Below, piece after piece: positions 21,398-34,221 of a stretch of 64,000 bases of DNA. Position 1 is the stretch's first letter, and each line of letters starts with the position of its first letter. Source of the DNA: Rhabdophis nuchalis (Eukaryota; Chordata; Lepidosauria; Squamata; Natricidae); contig CM077646.1 in the NCBI GenBank assembly GCA_039707465.1, forward strand, positions 75,602,715 through 75,666,714, in the 5' to 3' direction. A model generated the notes under the pieces. It saw nothing but the letters and a program-made list of their open reading frames with translations, did no database searches and was not told the origin of the DNA. The position numbers and the translations under genes are program-made.

Positions 21398-21489
21398 GTT
21401 ATTCCACGGGATACTTCGAGTACTGCGCCAGAAGATGGTGTTTACATCAATGGGCTATTTTTAGATGGAGCTCGCTGGGATAGACCAAA
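21398..21489 (+). CDS. DNAH12: DNAH12 coding exon
   Basis: Acceptor tggtcag ends at 21397; donor gttagt starts at 21490. It encodes VIPRDTSSTAPEDGVYINGL and FLDGARWDRP and ends two bases into a Lys codon. Confidence 0.92.
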
Positions 21490-22215
21490 GTTAGTAGTAA
21501 AGATGTATGGCATATACAGTATTAAAACTGCTTCTCCATCTTTCATTGAATACACATATTCAATGTATTTTTGTAATTTGACATCTTACATTCCCTTTTC
21601 TTAGCAAAATCAATAGGAGTAAAAGCAGGGTCATCACACTGAGATGCCAAATGCTAGATAACCACCAACTGGCATGATGCAGAAAACCTGACCTATTTGC
21701 TGTCAGCTGTGGTGACCTGGGTGGTTTCAACAGAGATACAGCACTCGAAAAGAGGGATGCATTAAATTGTTTTATAAGAGTCATGAGATGTAATATATAC
21801 TATAGATTTAAAGGCAAATTTCTCTTTCAAAATATGGAAATAGTAAATTTTCCAAATGATACTTGGGTATGTAGACTTCTTTACTAGTTCACAACTAATA
21901 TGAAGACATTCTTCTATACTCCCATCTTCTAACATCTGAATGTCCTCTAACTGGGATCATCTGCCTATTAATATTTGCTCAGATCATTTCCCTCCACTGA
22001 ATTGAATAGGAAGTGGCATTCACTAATAACTTCACAAACATAACCACTCTATGCTGAAGCAATAATCTTTAATTTATGGTGGAAGATCAAATTTATGATG
22101 GCTGCAGTAGCTATAGTTTTCTTCTTTTTCTAAATATGTAATGCTGCATAAAGCTTCATTCTTTTTAACTGTACTATGTTAGTTTTCCACAATTGTTGGT
22201 TTCTTTTTTCACCAG

Positions 22216-22283
22216 AGGGCTCCTAGGTGAACAACATCCCAAAATTCTCTTTGATACGATGCCCATTATTTGGATAAAACCAG
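22216..22283 (+). CDS. DNAH12: DNAH12 coding exon
   Basis: Acceptor ttcaccag ends at 22215; donor gtaagt starts at 22284. It encodes GLLGEQHPKILFDTMPIIWI then KP, with split codons at both ends that match the flanking exons. Confidence 0.93.
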
Positions 22284-22579
22284 GTAAGTAAATTTTTGAC
22301 CAATAATTATTTCAAAATGTCCAATCCATATCTCTTGCAACAAATTAGTGGATTCGATTCCTTAATGTTAGATTACCAATTACTTTACAAGGTTTAAGTT
22401 AAATAGTAAGCTGTCCTAGCTGTTTCCTTTCAAGTTGTTCACATCAGAACTCTTATATTTTATATCTAGATGTTAGCCATAATAAAGAAACATCATTATA
22501 GCTAGCATCCAGGTATAATACAATCAATGGTATTGTTGCCAGCATAGCAAACTATATTTCTATATACATCTATATATAA

Positions 22580-22830
22580 TGGTACCCTGGTACTCAACTG
22601 CTTTGAAACTCATTGAATTTGGATCTCAACATATTTTGATGTGAAAATTTTGTCCCAGTTCTCATTGTTTGTTTGGTAGTCAATGCACAAGGTAGTCAGT
22701 GCATCAATGTCGGCTGCCTTGTAACCCACTACATTATTCCTTATGAGGAAAATTTGTTTGGTACTATCGTTTTTGGTAGTCATCGTGCTTCCTGGAACCA
22801 ATTAACAAAAAGTATCAAGGAACCACTGTA
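22580..22830 (+). mobile_element. Unclassified MITE-like repeat with terminal inverted words
   Basis: It starts ggtaccctggtactcaactg and ends agtatcaaggaaccactgta. The two ends are imperfect inverted complements (ggtaccctggtact against agtatcaaggaacc). Inside are gaaactcattgaatttggatc and cttgtaacccactac stretches. No coding capacity. It lies in the last DNAH12 intron. Confidence 0.45.
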
Positions 22831-23433
22831 TATTTTCATTTTCCTTCCCACTAAAAGTTTCCTATATGCCAACTGGGAAAAATAAGAACCAACTGTTATC
22901 TCTTATGTGGTATTGAGATATGTTTCTAGCAGAAGCAGTTTTATAGCATTGATAGTTCTGCACCATTTCATTGTCTTTCACATAGATCACCTGGAGCTCT
23001 TGATCCAGGGTGATCGGGTGGTAGAAGCTGCTTTAGTGCAGCCGCCTTTGTGCAGGTGACCAGTGTTGTGGTGGTGGTGATAGCTGACTGGTGTCATGGC
23101 TATGATGGGAGATGGACAGGAATATCATATATATGTGTGTGACTCCAAATACTCATTGTTGCAGCTTAAGTGTTTCATATGAGTGATCAATTGGAGAACC
23201 CCTGGATATGTACTAAATCTGTCAATTGTTGTAAATTAGCTTTTTTATGTACTTACTATATGTAACTATTTAAAAAGGTTTCATTATGGTCTTTGAGTAT
23301 CAAATGCAAACAATTAATTGGCAGGGCTGTTGGGTCCTACTTTTAAATGTTAATATGTCATTTATGGCCTCATAGTCTTTCACTATACATTTGAAACTTG
23401 CTGTTTACATTACCGTAATATATTGCATGCAAG

Positions 23434-23739
23434 GGGGCAATGGCTCAGTGGTGAAGATACTGAGCCTGTCAGCTAAAAAGCTGACTCACTCGAGCTATGC
23501 AGCAGGGTGAGCTCCTGTTACTTATCCCAGCTCCTGCCAACCTAGCATTTCAAAAGCATGCAAGTGCAAGTAGTGGATAAATAGGTACCACTTTGGTAGA
23601 AAGGGAACAACATTCCTTCAGCCTCATGCTGGCCACATGACTACAGAAATATCTTCAGACAACTGGCTCTCTTGGCTAAGAAACTGAGATGAGCACCGCC
23701 CCATAGAGTCACACACGACTGGACAGGGGAAACCTTAAC
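23434..23739 (+). mobile_element. Sauria-type tRNA-derived SINE
   Basis: It starts ggggcaatggctcagtgg (A box) with a degraded B box. The Sauria body follows (ctcctgccaacctagcattt, ataggtaccactttgg, ggccacatgac) and ends cgactggacaggggaaacctt. It is flanked by atattgcatgcaag (23420-23433) and atattgcatgtaag (23740-23753), a 14-base target duplication with one mismatch. Confidence 0.88.
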
Positions 23740-24175
23740 ATATTGCATGTAAGGTCATTGGCTATTACAAGAAATCTCTCTTATAACATGACATCAAGAT
23801 TCTAGACAAGGATTCATTGATATTTATCATTTTAAACAAACCTCAAATTTCAAATGACCGCATGACTGACATTAATTTTTTAAATACTAGTTAATGTATT
23901 GCTTTGACATCTAAATCCCTAAATCCCTTCGGACCAGATATTTCCTCCCATAAAAATCAATCCAATCTCAGATGTTCTTCAGAAGGCATTATATTCATTG
24001 AAGGCATTTAATAATTAAAATTCATCCTTTTTGGTGGTGCCGGTTAATTCAGTCTGTATCTCTGGAAGTGCTCAAATAGCACTGCTATTGAACTTTAGAC
24101 ACTAAATTCACTAAATTCTAAATTCACACTAAATTCACACACTGAATTTAGACACTAAATTCACTAAATTCTCTG

Positions 24176-24604
24176 CACTAAAGAGTGCAGAGAAGAGCAA
24201 CCAAGATGATTAGGGAACTGGAGACTAAAACATATGAAGAACGGCTGCAGGAGCTGGGTATGTCTAGTTTGATGAAGAGAAGGACCAGGGGAGACATGAT
24301 AGCAGTGTTCCGATATCTCAGAGGGTGCCACAAAGAAGAGGGAGTCAAACTATTCTCCAAGGCACCTGAGGGCAGGACAAGAAGCAATGGGTGGAAACTA
24401 ATCAAGGAGAGAAGCAACTTAGAACTAAGGAGAAATTTCCTGACAGTTAGAACAATTAACCTCTGGAACAGCTTGCCTCCAGAAGTTGTGAATGCCCCAA
24501 CCCTGCAAGTCTTTAAGAAGATGTTAGATAGCCATTTGTCTGAAATGGTTCCTGCCCACGCAGGGGGTTGGACTCCAACTCTGCTATTGTATTGTATTGT
24601 ATTA
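24176..24604 (+). mobile_element. CR1 LINE 3' end
   Basis: It carries the C-terminal coding end of CR1 ORF2 ([36 protein letters not shown], then NLWNSLPPEVVNAPTL) and a tail of tattg repeats. It is 5' truncated. It lies just upstream of the last DNAH12 exon. Short direct repeats of actaaattcac precede it at about 24095-24175. Confidence 0.85.
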
Positions 24605-24954
24605 AATCAAGGCATTTTCCCACCTTTTTATGTTAGTATTTGAACTTAAACAGTTTTTAACTATAATGTTATTTTGTTCTCAAGTTGCTGCTGTCAAAGA
24701 GGGATGTTTTAAACATGAAAACAATGTAAAGGAATGCCATCATACTCAAAACTGAGATGTTAGAGAAAAGTATAAGAATCCATAAGGTTCCACTTTTAAT
24801 TGCCCACCTCAAGAGATGTAATGTGTGTGGTTGTTGTTTTCCTTCAGTTTTACTCCATCGTGCTGCAGTGCAGTTTGTAAGCATTCCGTATTTTTATTTC
24901 ATTTTATTGATTTTATTCTCAGTTATTTCACCTTAGATAATTTTTCCCTTGCAG

Positions 24955-25145
24955 CCAAAACAACAGAAATCAAGAAATCAAATGCATATGTGTGTCCCCT
25001 GTACAAGACAAGTGAACGCAAAGGAGTCCTTTCAACAACTGGGCATTCAACTAACTTTGTCATTGCAATGAAGTTGTTAACTGACCAGCCAGTCCAGCAT
25101 TGGATCAAGCGAGGAGTTGCTCTGCTTTGTCAGCTGGATGACTAA
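24955..25145 (+). CDS. DNAH12: DNAH12 last coding exon
   Basis: Acceptor cccttgcag ends at 24954. It encodes [30 protein letters not shown] and [15 protein letters not shown], with TAA at 25143-25145. This is the normal dynein C-terminus, so the 3' end of the gene is complete. Confidence 0.96.
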
Positions 25146-25258
25146 TTATACAGAACTCAAACCAAATGAGCCTAATTATACTCCATATTCATATCTTTCC
25201 CTAGAACTTTCTAAATATTTTGATCATTTAGACTTTCAAATTGGTAACAATATTTTAC

Positions 25259-25383
25259 AATAAACTGAACCCATCCTTGTTTATTGATGTTTTTTCTTCT
25301 GTTCTTTTGTAAGAAAAGTGTTTACTATGCAAAATATCTTATTTAGTCCATCATAATTCATTTTGAAGTTGTTGAAAAATAAA
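25259..25383 (+). terminator. DNAH12 candidate polyadenylation signals
   Basis: AATAAA occurs at 25259-25264 and again at 25378-25383, 114 and 233 bases after the stop. GT- and T-rich sequence follows the second one. Either could end the DNAH12 transcript. Confidence 0.6.
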
Positions 25384-25608
25384 TTTCCTTTTGCTCAAAA
25401 ATGTTGTTGCTTCCTTTCAACTCTTAACATTTGAATATCTAAAACGTTTGATTTAGTTTGTGTTGATTTCTGCTTTCTAGACAACTCTTCTGATTTTTTG
25501 GAGAGAGAGAGATTGTAGAAGGTGGATTAGATTAAAACTGATAACCCTTCATCTCACATCCTCAGTGGACCATTCTTTTGCAGCCATGTTTCCTCATCTT
25601 TTGTGTGT

Positions 25609-26340
<732 letters not shown>

Positions 26341-26636
26341 GTGGATGGCACGTATTTTTACCCCAGAAGAGCTGGAATTAGTCCTTGATCATATTGTGGA
26401 AGAGTTGTTGTGATAGCATAATCAATAATATGTGTTGTATATTGAGACATCATTACAATCTAAAGCTAGTAGGCATCAGAGAAAAACCAAGAAGTCAATT
26501 TTTATTTATGGACTGTTTTAGCACAGTAGTCTTGTTTTTGCAACATGCTTAACTGGAGTGCAAGGGCAGAGTAGAACTATTTAATGGAAAATAAACTTGT
26601 CCTTCCAAGTTCTGTGATTAAGAGAATATCCTAGAG

Positions 26637-26940
26637 CAGGGGTCCCCAACCTTTTTTGCACCAGGGACCAGTTTCATTTTAAAGAAAATTCTGCGGACTG
26701 GCTGGCGTAGAGGAGGAGCGGGGGGGGAGGGGGAACAGGCAGTGCATGTGCACGCGGAGGGGAGTCGGCTCACTCAGCCCTCTAGGGCCTCCAACGGCAT
26801 GAACGGCCGCGCCTGCGCTCTCCCGCATCCGGTGTGCACTCTGCCCAGGGGTCTGCTCCCTCCTCCTCCTCTCTGGCCCTGTGGCCCGGTTGCTATCAAG
26901 CCACGGACTCGCACCGGTTCACGGACCGGGGGTTGGGCTG
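26637..26940 (+). mobile_element. hAT-type MITE (caggggtcccca family)
   Basis: It starts caggggtccccaaccttttt, with a GC-rich middle. The 3' part reads ggcccggttgctatcaagcc and ends ggggttgggctg, where a few terminal bases are lost. The flanks tcctagag (26629-26636) and ccctagag (26941-26948) match at seven of eight bases. It is the short relative of 9278-10601. Confidence 0.82.
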
Positions 26941-28687
26941 CCCTAGAGGTTCTCTGCAAAATTGGTGTTTTCTTAGCAGTTCTTTTTTGACTCAAGTGCA
27001 CCTCCTATTTATATAGTAATGGCTGCTAGTACCAAAGATGTACAACTAGTTTCCAAAGTTTTGGTCAATTTTAATAAAGAATAATACCTGGATTCTGTTG
27101 TTGCAAATAGGCTTTTTGGTTTCTGATGTGATGTGCATTTGATATTTGCCAACATTCGAGCTGAACTCTCTCCTCAAAATCAGTTCAAATGCAATCCTCT
27201 ACAGTGCAATCTTCTATATACTGTGAAGCAGTATATGAGTCTAAGTCTATTGCTAAGAGTAAACATTGACTTCAGGGCTCATAATGAATAAATCAATGTT
27301 CTTCATGTTTTTCTATATATGACTAGTTAGCTGGTACTGAATAATGTCCCAGGTTCTTGCTGCTGCTTTAATTATATGCCGTGTATTTAGGAATTTTCCT
27401 GAAATGAATTAAATTTTCCTAACAGTTAATACTGTCTGATTTTTAAATGCCTGTTCTTTGGACACTTTTGTTATTCATTTGCTGACCCTCATTTAATCCA
27501 TATGTCTTGTCTGCAAGAGAGAATGTCTTACAGTCAGATATTTATAGTGAGTTATTAATGGCTGCAATGATGCAATGAGCCCAGGATCATTTTTCAATAC
27601 ATCAAACATCACATTTTGGTTTTGACACTTGCTTAGAGTGAGCAGTCTGTTTTTCAAATGTGGGAGAAAGGTGAGGAAAATGTGTGTTGTCATTATGAAA
27701 AGTCAGTTCTCCCAAAGCTTAGCTTCCTAAGCTATTTCTATATAATAAAAGTTAAATGTCGGCATTTCTGGAATGTTGTTTTTTACTATTCCAGGAGTAA
27801 CACAAGTGTGTGTGTGTGTGTGTGTTTGCATTTGCATGTTTTGCTTTTTATGTGTAAGCATTTCAAAGACAAAAGGCATTTTGTGATTTTCCTGTGTCCT
27901 ATAAACTTTGCTTAATAATTTTTAACACTTTTTCAATATGTATGCATGTATTTATGCATTTATTTTGATGCAGCCAAATGAAAATATATTTCAATGCCAT
28001 TGATTTTAATGGGGGGAAATAATTGAAAGCAATGCCAGTTAAAATGCTCCACTTTGGCTTAATTCTGCCACTAAATCAGTCATTATGGTATAAGCCATGT
28101 TTAATGTACAACAGAGAGTGTTTCCTGAACAGTAAGAGACTATTAAATCAAATGCTAGTGGTTTTTTTTTTTACAAGGAAACATCCGCATTGCAAATGAT
28201 ATTCCATGTTTGTTAATAAAATCCAGATGTTCTGCATCTCTTTCCATTTAGTCTAAGCAGCTTTCAGCTGAACGGTTTTTAATGTACATGACCCAGCACT
28301 TTTTTCACAAATACAGCAAATATAAGCAAAGTGAGAAAGGGCATTGCAAAAGAGATCTCAGTAGGAACATGTTGGTGGGGGCAATAAAGATAGGAGAACG
28401 AAGCATGAGGAAGAATTGAGCCCTTGAACTCTGTGTTCCTTGGCTCAGAAAGAGAAGCAGAAACAAGCCAAATTGATAACCTGGTCTGCCTAGTGTGATC
28501 CTGATGGTTTTGGTGTCTGTCAAGTTAATGCTCAAAAATAGATTGGGAGAGGACAATTAAGAAGTTTATCGTTATATATTTCTATGTCTCTAGCTACTGA
28601 TATTTCTAGAAGATGCAACATAACATTTAACCCCACCTCATTCTGTAATTTAAGATATGTGGTTTTAACCTGTATGATACTACAAAA

Positions 28688-28794
28688 ATGCATGATGAGG
28701 AAGCCGAGGATGACATCTCTATGCAGCTTGTCATTCAGCAAAGCCTGCATGACATACCCGGGAGCAAGAGGGTGACTACAGCAAAGAGTGACAG
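28688..28794 (+). CDS. ASB14: ASB14 first coding exon
   Basis: The ATG at 28688 is the first in-frame Met after a TAA at 28646. It encodes MHDEEAEDDISMQLVIQQSL then HDIP and ends two bases into a codon; donor gtgtgt. The acidic start and QLVIQQSLHDI match the ASB14 N-terminus as I remember it. A possible acceptor (aatttaag, ending at 28654) suggests an upstream non-coding exon. Confidence 0.85.
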
Positions 28795-29805
28795 GTGTGT
28801 CCTGCCTTTGATATATTGTTTCTAGCGTCTGTTAAAACGCTTCTTGGAACAGAAACTCTGTAATTTTTGAAATAGGGGGTTTCACAGAATGCTGTGCAAC
28901 TGTTCACAGAATATTGTTACAGGCATGGGATTTCCATATTTTGTATGTTTATGTGATGATTTTTGTATCTTTAGGATGACACATATTTTTATTTATAAAT
29001 ATGGCTAGTACCCATTTAATATGAAAAATATCCCCCCAAGAAAGATTGACACAAATGTATAAATTATAAAGTGCCTATTTTATTTTATTTTCCATTATAA
29101 TGCCAATTACGTTTTAACTGTGTGTTCCGTTTTTGTTTTTAATGTTTTATTAAAGCAAAGTATTCCACTGTTTCCCTCTAAAGAAGGGCCGGCAGTAGTT
29201 TTACAGTTGTGGATAAACTTCATACTCTGGTAGCCAAGATCTATATGACGAATGACAATGAAGTGACTGATGATTTTATCAGAGGGACAGGCTGTTATTT
29301 TCCTTTTTTAATTTTAATTTTAAATTTCTTTTTATTGGCAAATAAGTTCATTATCCTGTTATATTCTCAGTTTGTAGGGGGGAGGATAAATACCAACAAT
29401 GTGCCACTCCTATTTTTGGACATCCTGTCACCATAATTTGGCAGATTGATCTCTGGTGGCTCTAGGGACTGCAGTAAATAAGGCACAGGGGAGGCCATGA
29501 ACTGCTTCTTGCCCATCTTTTGTCTATGGAGCTATTTTTTTAGTTGAATAAACAGAGTTACTAAATGCTGTTTTCCTAAGGATTACCATATTTAATTACA
29601 GTGAGGGAAAGGTAGGCATTCCCCCATCCTTTCAGATAATTTCTATCATCCAGTCCCCAATGCCTTATTCTAAAATATTGTGAACTCTTAATCAGTAGAA
29701 AATGTCAATTTTCCTGCTTCATTTTCTCCCACAGGGATAAATTCCTGTGACTTCACTTTCTTCACAATTTAGTAACCCCTGGAACAGGAGGACCCAACTT
29801 AAATA

Positions 29806-30615
29806 CAATACAATACAATACAATACAATAGCAGAGTTGGAAGGGACCTTGGAGGTCATCTAGTCCAACCCCGCTGCTCAAGCAGGAGACCCTATACCGT
29901 GTCAGACAAATGGTTTTCCAGTCTCTTCTTAAAAACACATCCAGGGTTGGGGCATTCACAACTTCTGGAGGCAAGCTGTTCCAGAGGTTAATTGTTCTGA
30001 CTTGTCAGGAAATTTCTCCTTAGTTCTAAGTTGCTTCTCTCCTTGATTAGTTTCCACCCATTGCTTCTTATCCTGCCCCCAGGTGCCTTGGAGAATAGTT
30101 TGACTCCCTCTTCTTTGTGGCACCCTCTGAGATATCGGAACACTGCTATCATGTCTCCCCTGGTCGTTCTCTTCATCAAACTAGACATACCCAGCTCCTG
30201 CAGCCGTTCTTCATATGTTTTAGTCTCCACTCCCCTAATCATCTTGGTTGCTCTTCTCTGCACTCTTTCCAGAGTCTCCACGTCTTTTCTACATCGTGGC
30301 GACCAAAACTGTATGCAGTATTCCAAGTGTGGCCTTACCAAGGCACTATACAGTGGCATTAACACTTCACGTGATCTAGATTCTATCCCTCTGTTTATGC
30401 AGCCTAGAACTGTGTTGGCTTTTTTGGCAGCTGCTGCACACTGCTGGCTCATATGTAAATGGTTGTCCACTAAGATTCCTAGATCCCTCTCACAGTTGCT
30501 ACTATTGAGCAAGGTACCACCTATACTGTACCTGTGCATTTTGTGTTTTTTTTTTGCCTAAATGTAGAACCTTACTTTTTTCACAATTGAATTTCATTTC
30601 AACTTGTTCCAGGCC
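29806..30615 (-). mobile_element. CR1 LINE, 3' half of ORF2 region
   Basis: On the minus strand it encodes [55 protein letters not shown] and [18 protein letters not shown], with a frameshift near 29990. The 3' tail is caata repeats, seen as (aatac)n at 29806-29830. It lies in ASB14 intron 1. Confidence 0.88.
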
Positions 30616-31152
30616 AAGGTCCCCATGGTGGCTACTTTCCAAAAGCCACGATTGAAGGGAAATCTTACCTACAACTAGGGGGTTGGATATTTTGGCTTGA
30701 CCATAGCATTCAGGTTGGACACACCTTGAATCAAATTCTCTATAGCCCAGAGAAAGAAGTCACATTAATAGATCCCACTAAACTTCCAAATAAGTGGGTT
30801 TTGGCATGTTAGTCAGATACAACCACCATGCGGATACAAAAAAATAAAAATAAAAAGCACGAGGGAGTGACATTTCTACTCTGGTAGCAGTTAAAAGTGC
30901 AGGCAACTGTCACGACATGTAAACTCAGGTCAAAGAGTTTGGTAAGCTATTCTCAATTCCAGAATACCCCAGAAGTTTATTCACCAGGTGTATAGGATCT
31001 GTTTTTATTACATGAAACACCAGTACATTAAATATACATATTAAATATTTTCTCTTTTTTTCACCATTTTTTGCAGATTTAAATTCAGGGTGATATGAGA
31101 ATATTTCTGGCTTATTTGACTTTTTTTTAATGCTATTGCATTCTGTTTGCAG

Positions 31153-31212
31153 CTTTTGTTTTGCAACAAATCCAGATTACAGAAAGATCATCACTGCCAT
31201 TCGGACAGTTAA
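31153..31212 (+). CDS. ASB14: ASB14 coding exon 2
   Basis: Acceptor ctgtttgcag ends at 31152. It encodes SFCFATNPDYRKIITAIRTV, aligning with the SADYKKIVETIEKV region of the human protein. The 3' border is ambiguous. Donor gtaata at 31213 gives phase 2. An alternative donor gttaag at 31208 would give phase 0. Confidence 0.75.
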   Translation, partial: LLFCNKSRLQKDHHCHSDS

Positions 31213-31405
31213 GTAATAAATTCAATTTTCTTGGGAATTTATAAAAATACACAAATGATCTCAATTAGTTGATTTCAACTCTCATGTGCGGAGGAATTAA
31301 ATGTACCACCTCCAGGGGTGAGGCAGCCTTTTATTATTGTAACAAGACTTTGTTACTTATTACTCAAACATAGTGGTCTTTGAGTTTCAAGAGCATAAAT
31401 TGTAG

Positions 31406-31557
31406 ATCTGTCATACTCATAATAGGTGAAGAAGAGTCTTTACTTCCGTTGATGAGGAATGGATCTGCTTTTCAGGAAGTAGATGCCCAAGGCTGGCTTC
31501 CTCTTCATGAAGCAGCAGTACAACCAAACAAGAATATTCTAGAAATTACTTTGAAAG
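31406..31557 (+). CDS. ASB14: ASB14 coding exon 3 (5' border uncertain)
   Basis: It encodes GEEESLLPLMRNGSAF, DAQGWLPLHEAAVQPNK and ILEITLK, the first ankyrin repeat, then donor gtaacg. The most natural-looking acceptor (aatag ending 31425) does not fit the phase left by either exon 2 donor. The acceptor attgtag ending 31405 does fit the 31213 donor but adds SVILII, which I do not recognise in the family. The exon body is secure; the start is not. Confidence 0.7.
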
Positions 31558-31640
31558 GTAACGTCCCTTTGAGGACTATGTGTGGTTCTCGTCAATTTCA
31601 TATATTAACTTATCAATTCAAATAAAACTCTCTCTTTCAG

Positions 31641-31799
31641 CCTCACACCCTACTGTCTGGCAACAGACCAACCTGAAAGGAGAAACTCCTCTGTTTCTAG
31701 CTGTGGACAAATGTCTTGTGAAAAATGTCAACGTTCTGCTAATCAATGGGTTTGATCCTGATTCTAAGAATGAAGAAGAAGATTCTGCTTTAGTTATTG
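31641..31799 (+). CDS. ASB14: ASB14 coding exon 4
   Basis: Acceptor ctctttcag ends at 31640; donor gtaaac starts at 31800. It encodes VWQQTNLKGETPLFLAVDKC and VNVLLINGFDPDSKN, an ankyrin repeat. Split codons on both sides match the neighbours. Confidence 0.92.
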
Positions 31800-32218
31800 G
31801 TAAACCAAATTGTACTGTTTGTCTGACAATAATTAAACATCCCCAGTTATAAAATAGTGATAGCTTGCATTGATTGAAAGTGGTTTTTAATGCCAAATTT
31901 AAGGATATAGCTGCCTACATCAGAAGGTATTTTCTGCCTAGTGATTCATACTCCCAAAAAAGACAATTGTTCTAAATGTGAATGGAGAACAGCACTGTAA
32001 AATGTTTATCTCTTCTTTTTTCAAACACTGAAGAACAGATTTATTTTGAAGTTTAGCTCTTCATTTTGCTATGTGATGCTTTTAATCATACACAAGCGAA
32101 ATTTGAGACTGCTAAACAAAAATTCAGTCTGATATGCTCGGTGGAGATTGAGTAGTTTAATAGCTGAGAGTTAATGAAATTGTCAAATCCCGCTCTTTTG
32201 TATTTTAATATTTTACAG

Positions 32219-32464
32219 CAATTAAACATGAATCATATGAAATTGCTTCCTTATTGATACAATTTGGTGCCAATACCAATCTACAGTGTATCAACAAAAG
32301 GACAGCTTTACATGAGGCAGCCAGATTAGGCTTGAAAGATATGGTGGAATTACTGCTTTGGTCCAAAGCAGATCCAGATCCACGAAGTTCATATGGGCTC
32401 ACCCCTCTAGCGTTGGCAGCACAAAATGGGCATACAGAAATTCTGGAACTCCTACTGCGTAAAG
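32219..32464 (+). CDS. ASB14: ASB14 coding exon 5
   Basis: Acceptor attttacag ends at 32218; donor gtgaga starts at 32465. It encodes [55 protein letters not shown] and LLRKG, about two and a half ankyrin repeats. Confidence 0.95.
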
Positions 32465-32504
32465 GTGAGATGTTCTGTATAAATCCTTCAGAGTTAAATG
32501 TACT

Positions 32505-32602
32505 GGATAGTCTTCCAACTCTGCTATTGTATTTTATTGTATTGTATTGTATTGTATTGTATTGTATTGTATTCTATTCTATTCTATTCTATTCTATTCT
32601 AA
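32505..32602 (+). repeat. (attgt)n / (attct)n microsatellite on a CR1 tail
   Basis: It starts cttccaactctgctattgta, the very end of a CR1 3' UTR, then runs into attgt and attct pentanucleotides. It begins only about 40 bases after the ASB14 exon 5 donor. Confidence 0.85.
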
Positions 32603-32677
32603 TAATTTTATGCTGACATAAACTAATGACATAAACACCATATTATTTCTGATTTATTATTGCTGTTTTCACAATAG

Positions 32678-32849
32678 GTGCCAACATCCTTTCCCAAGCA
32701 TCAGATTCTGCATCTATATTATTTGAGGCTGCTGGAGGAGGAAACCCAGATTCCATCTCTCTCCTACTAGAATATGGAGCTGATGCCAATGTACCAAAGC
32801 AATCCGGACATCTTCCTATCCATAGAGCTGCTTATAGAGGTCATTTCTT
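32678..32849 (+). CDS. ASB14: ASB14 coding exon 6
   Basis: Acceptor ttcacaatag ends at 32677; donor gtgagt starts at 32850. It encodes [40 protein letters not shown] and GHF, ankyrin repeats. Ends two bases into a codon. Confidence 0.94.
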
Positions 32850-32885
32850 GTGAGTTAGAATACACTGACTCCATTTATGGAACTG

Positions 32886-33672
32886 GGGGAGGGGGGGAGA
32901 AGGAGGGAGAGTAATCTATTCTACTTTGTGGTTTATCATATCTCTGATGAGAGAAACGTTTCTTTACTGTTTGTGAGATTCTGAGTTACTAGGTAGAAAA
33001 GTCTTCATCTTCAAAAACTATATAGAAAAAGCTTGTAGCTTTCTATGCACCATTCAGCTGCTGACATTGTCCTTTCTACACATCTGTGAAAGGACGTCTA
33101 TTATCTTCTGCATTTCACTGTCCTAGTCCTGTGACACAAAAACATTTGTAGAAGTTAGGCCAATTCATTGCGGGGGAGGGGGTGTTGTTGTATCTGTTTA
33201 ACATCTTTACAAGTCACATATCTTCTTCATGTTTTATGTGAGTATGAATATTCTGTTGGTATTAGAACAGTCTTCCAAAGCTAAGCTTTTGTATATATAG
33301 AAGAATATAGACCCGAATAGACTGGATCAACACCATTTTGTTTCTTTTGGACTGCCCTTACTGTCGCACCTTTAAGGAATTTATTCTTCTTTATAAAATT
33401 ACTTGAAATAATCAGCTTGCATTTGTCTCTCTCCCTTTCTTCTCCCATTTATTATTTTCTGAGATTTTTAAAGATTTCCCCCCCCCCCCCACTGAAATCC
33501 TTGTCTTTTTATATGCATTTTACTAAATGTCTAAAAAGTTGATAGTTGACGGAAACTCTTCTCACAGAAGCTTGCAACTCTTGCCTTTTTATGGTGATCT
33601 CATTGCCTTTTCTGGAAGGAAGCCCTGAGGTATGTCTGAAGGGTTTGAAAGAATGTTTATCTTTATCTTATT
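32886..33672. other. ASB14 intron 6, low-complexity patches only
   Basis: It has short G-rich (32884-32912) and poly-C (33479-33490) patches. I see no gene or transposon here. Confidence 0.5.
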
Positions 33673-33677
33673 GCTAG

Positions 33678-34221
33678 GGCTTTACAGATTTTTATTCCAG
33701 TCACAGATATCAGTGCCATAAAGGAGAGTGGAATCAGCCCACTTCACTCGGCAGCAGCAGGAGGACATTCTCAGTGTCTTGAATTTCTACTCAAATCTGG
33801 GTTTGAGGCTAATTTTATGTTGCATCGAAGAATTCAGAAAAACTACGATGATGAGAGAAGGTCAGCCCTGTATTTTGCAGTCTCTAATGGGGATATTGAG
33901 TCTGCTCATTTACTCCTGGATGCCGGAGCCCTACCAAATCAAGACCCTGTTAATTGCCTCCAAGTGGCCTTGAGAATGGGCAACTATGAACTCATCAGTC
34001 TCCTGCTTCGCCATGGAGCCAACGTGAATTACTTTTGTAGAGTCAATACAACCCATTTTCCATCGGCCCTGCAGTACACACTGAAAGATGAAGTCCTGTT
34101 AAGAATGTTGCTGAATTATGGATACAATGTTTCCCGCTGTTTTGATTGTCCTCATGGAGACAGCAAGCATTCCAAATACTTATTTGACGGGTGGACCTCA
34201 ACTGTTATCAAAGACACAATG
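33678..34221 (+). CDS. ASB14: ASB14 coding exon 7
   Basis: Acceptor attgctag ends at 33677; donor gtaagt starts at 34222. The largest exon encodes [60 protein letters not shown] and [20 protein letters not shown], the last ankyrin repeats. It ends [11 protein letters not shown] in phase 0. Confidence 0.96.

Larger units (their letters stand above)
630..25145 (+). other. DNAH12: DNAH12 gene, 3' part (12 coding exons)
   Basis: Axonemal dynein heavy chain 12, a single-headed inner-arm motor that drives ciliary and flagellar beating by ATP-dependent microtubule sliding. The window holds the last 12 exons, 1905 coding bases or 634 residues. They cover the last AAA+ module and the C-terminal dynein domain. 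All exons have GT-AG borders and the phases join without a break. Diagnostic stretches include [66 protein letters not shown] and the C-terminus [14 protein letters not shown]7 and DNAH3 are the closest alternatives. The choice of DNAH12 rests on remembered DNAH12-specific wording such as ERFNNLIRTIR and QLDD, and on the neighbouring ASB14 and APPL1. The introns contain many repeats, and the largest (9171-19025) is about 9.9 kb. Confidence 0.95.

Noticed and set aside
28830..29760. Possible extra ASB14 exons in intron 1
   Set aside because: Exon 1 and exon 2 already join in phase with expected protein sequence; frames here show no ankyrin or ASB similarity.
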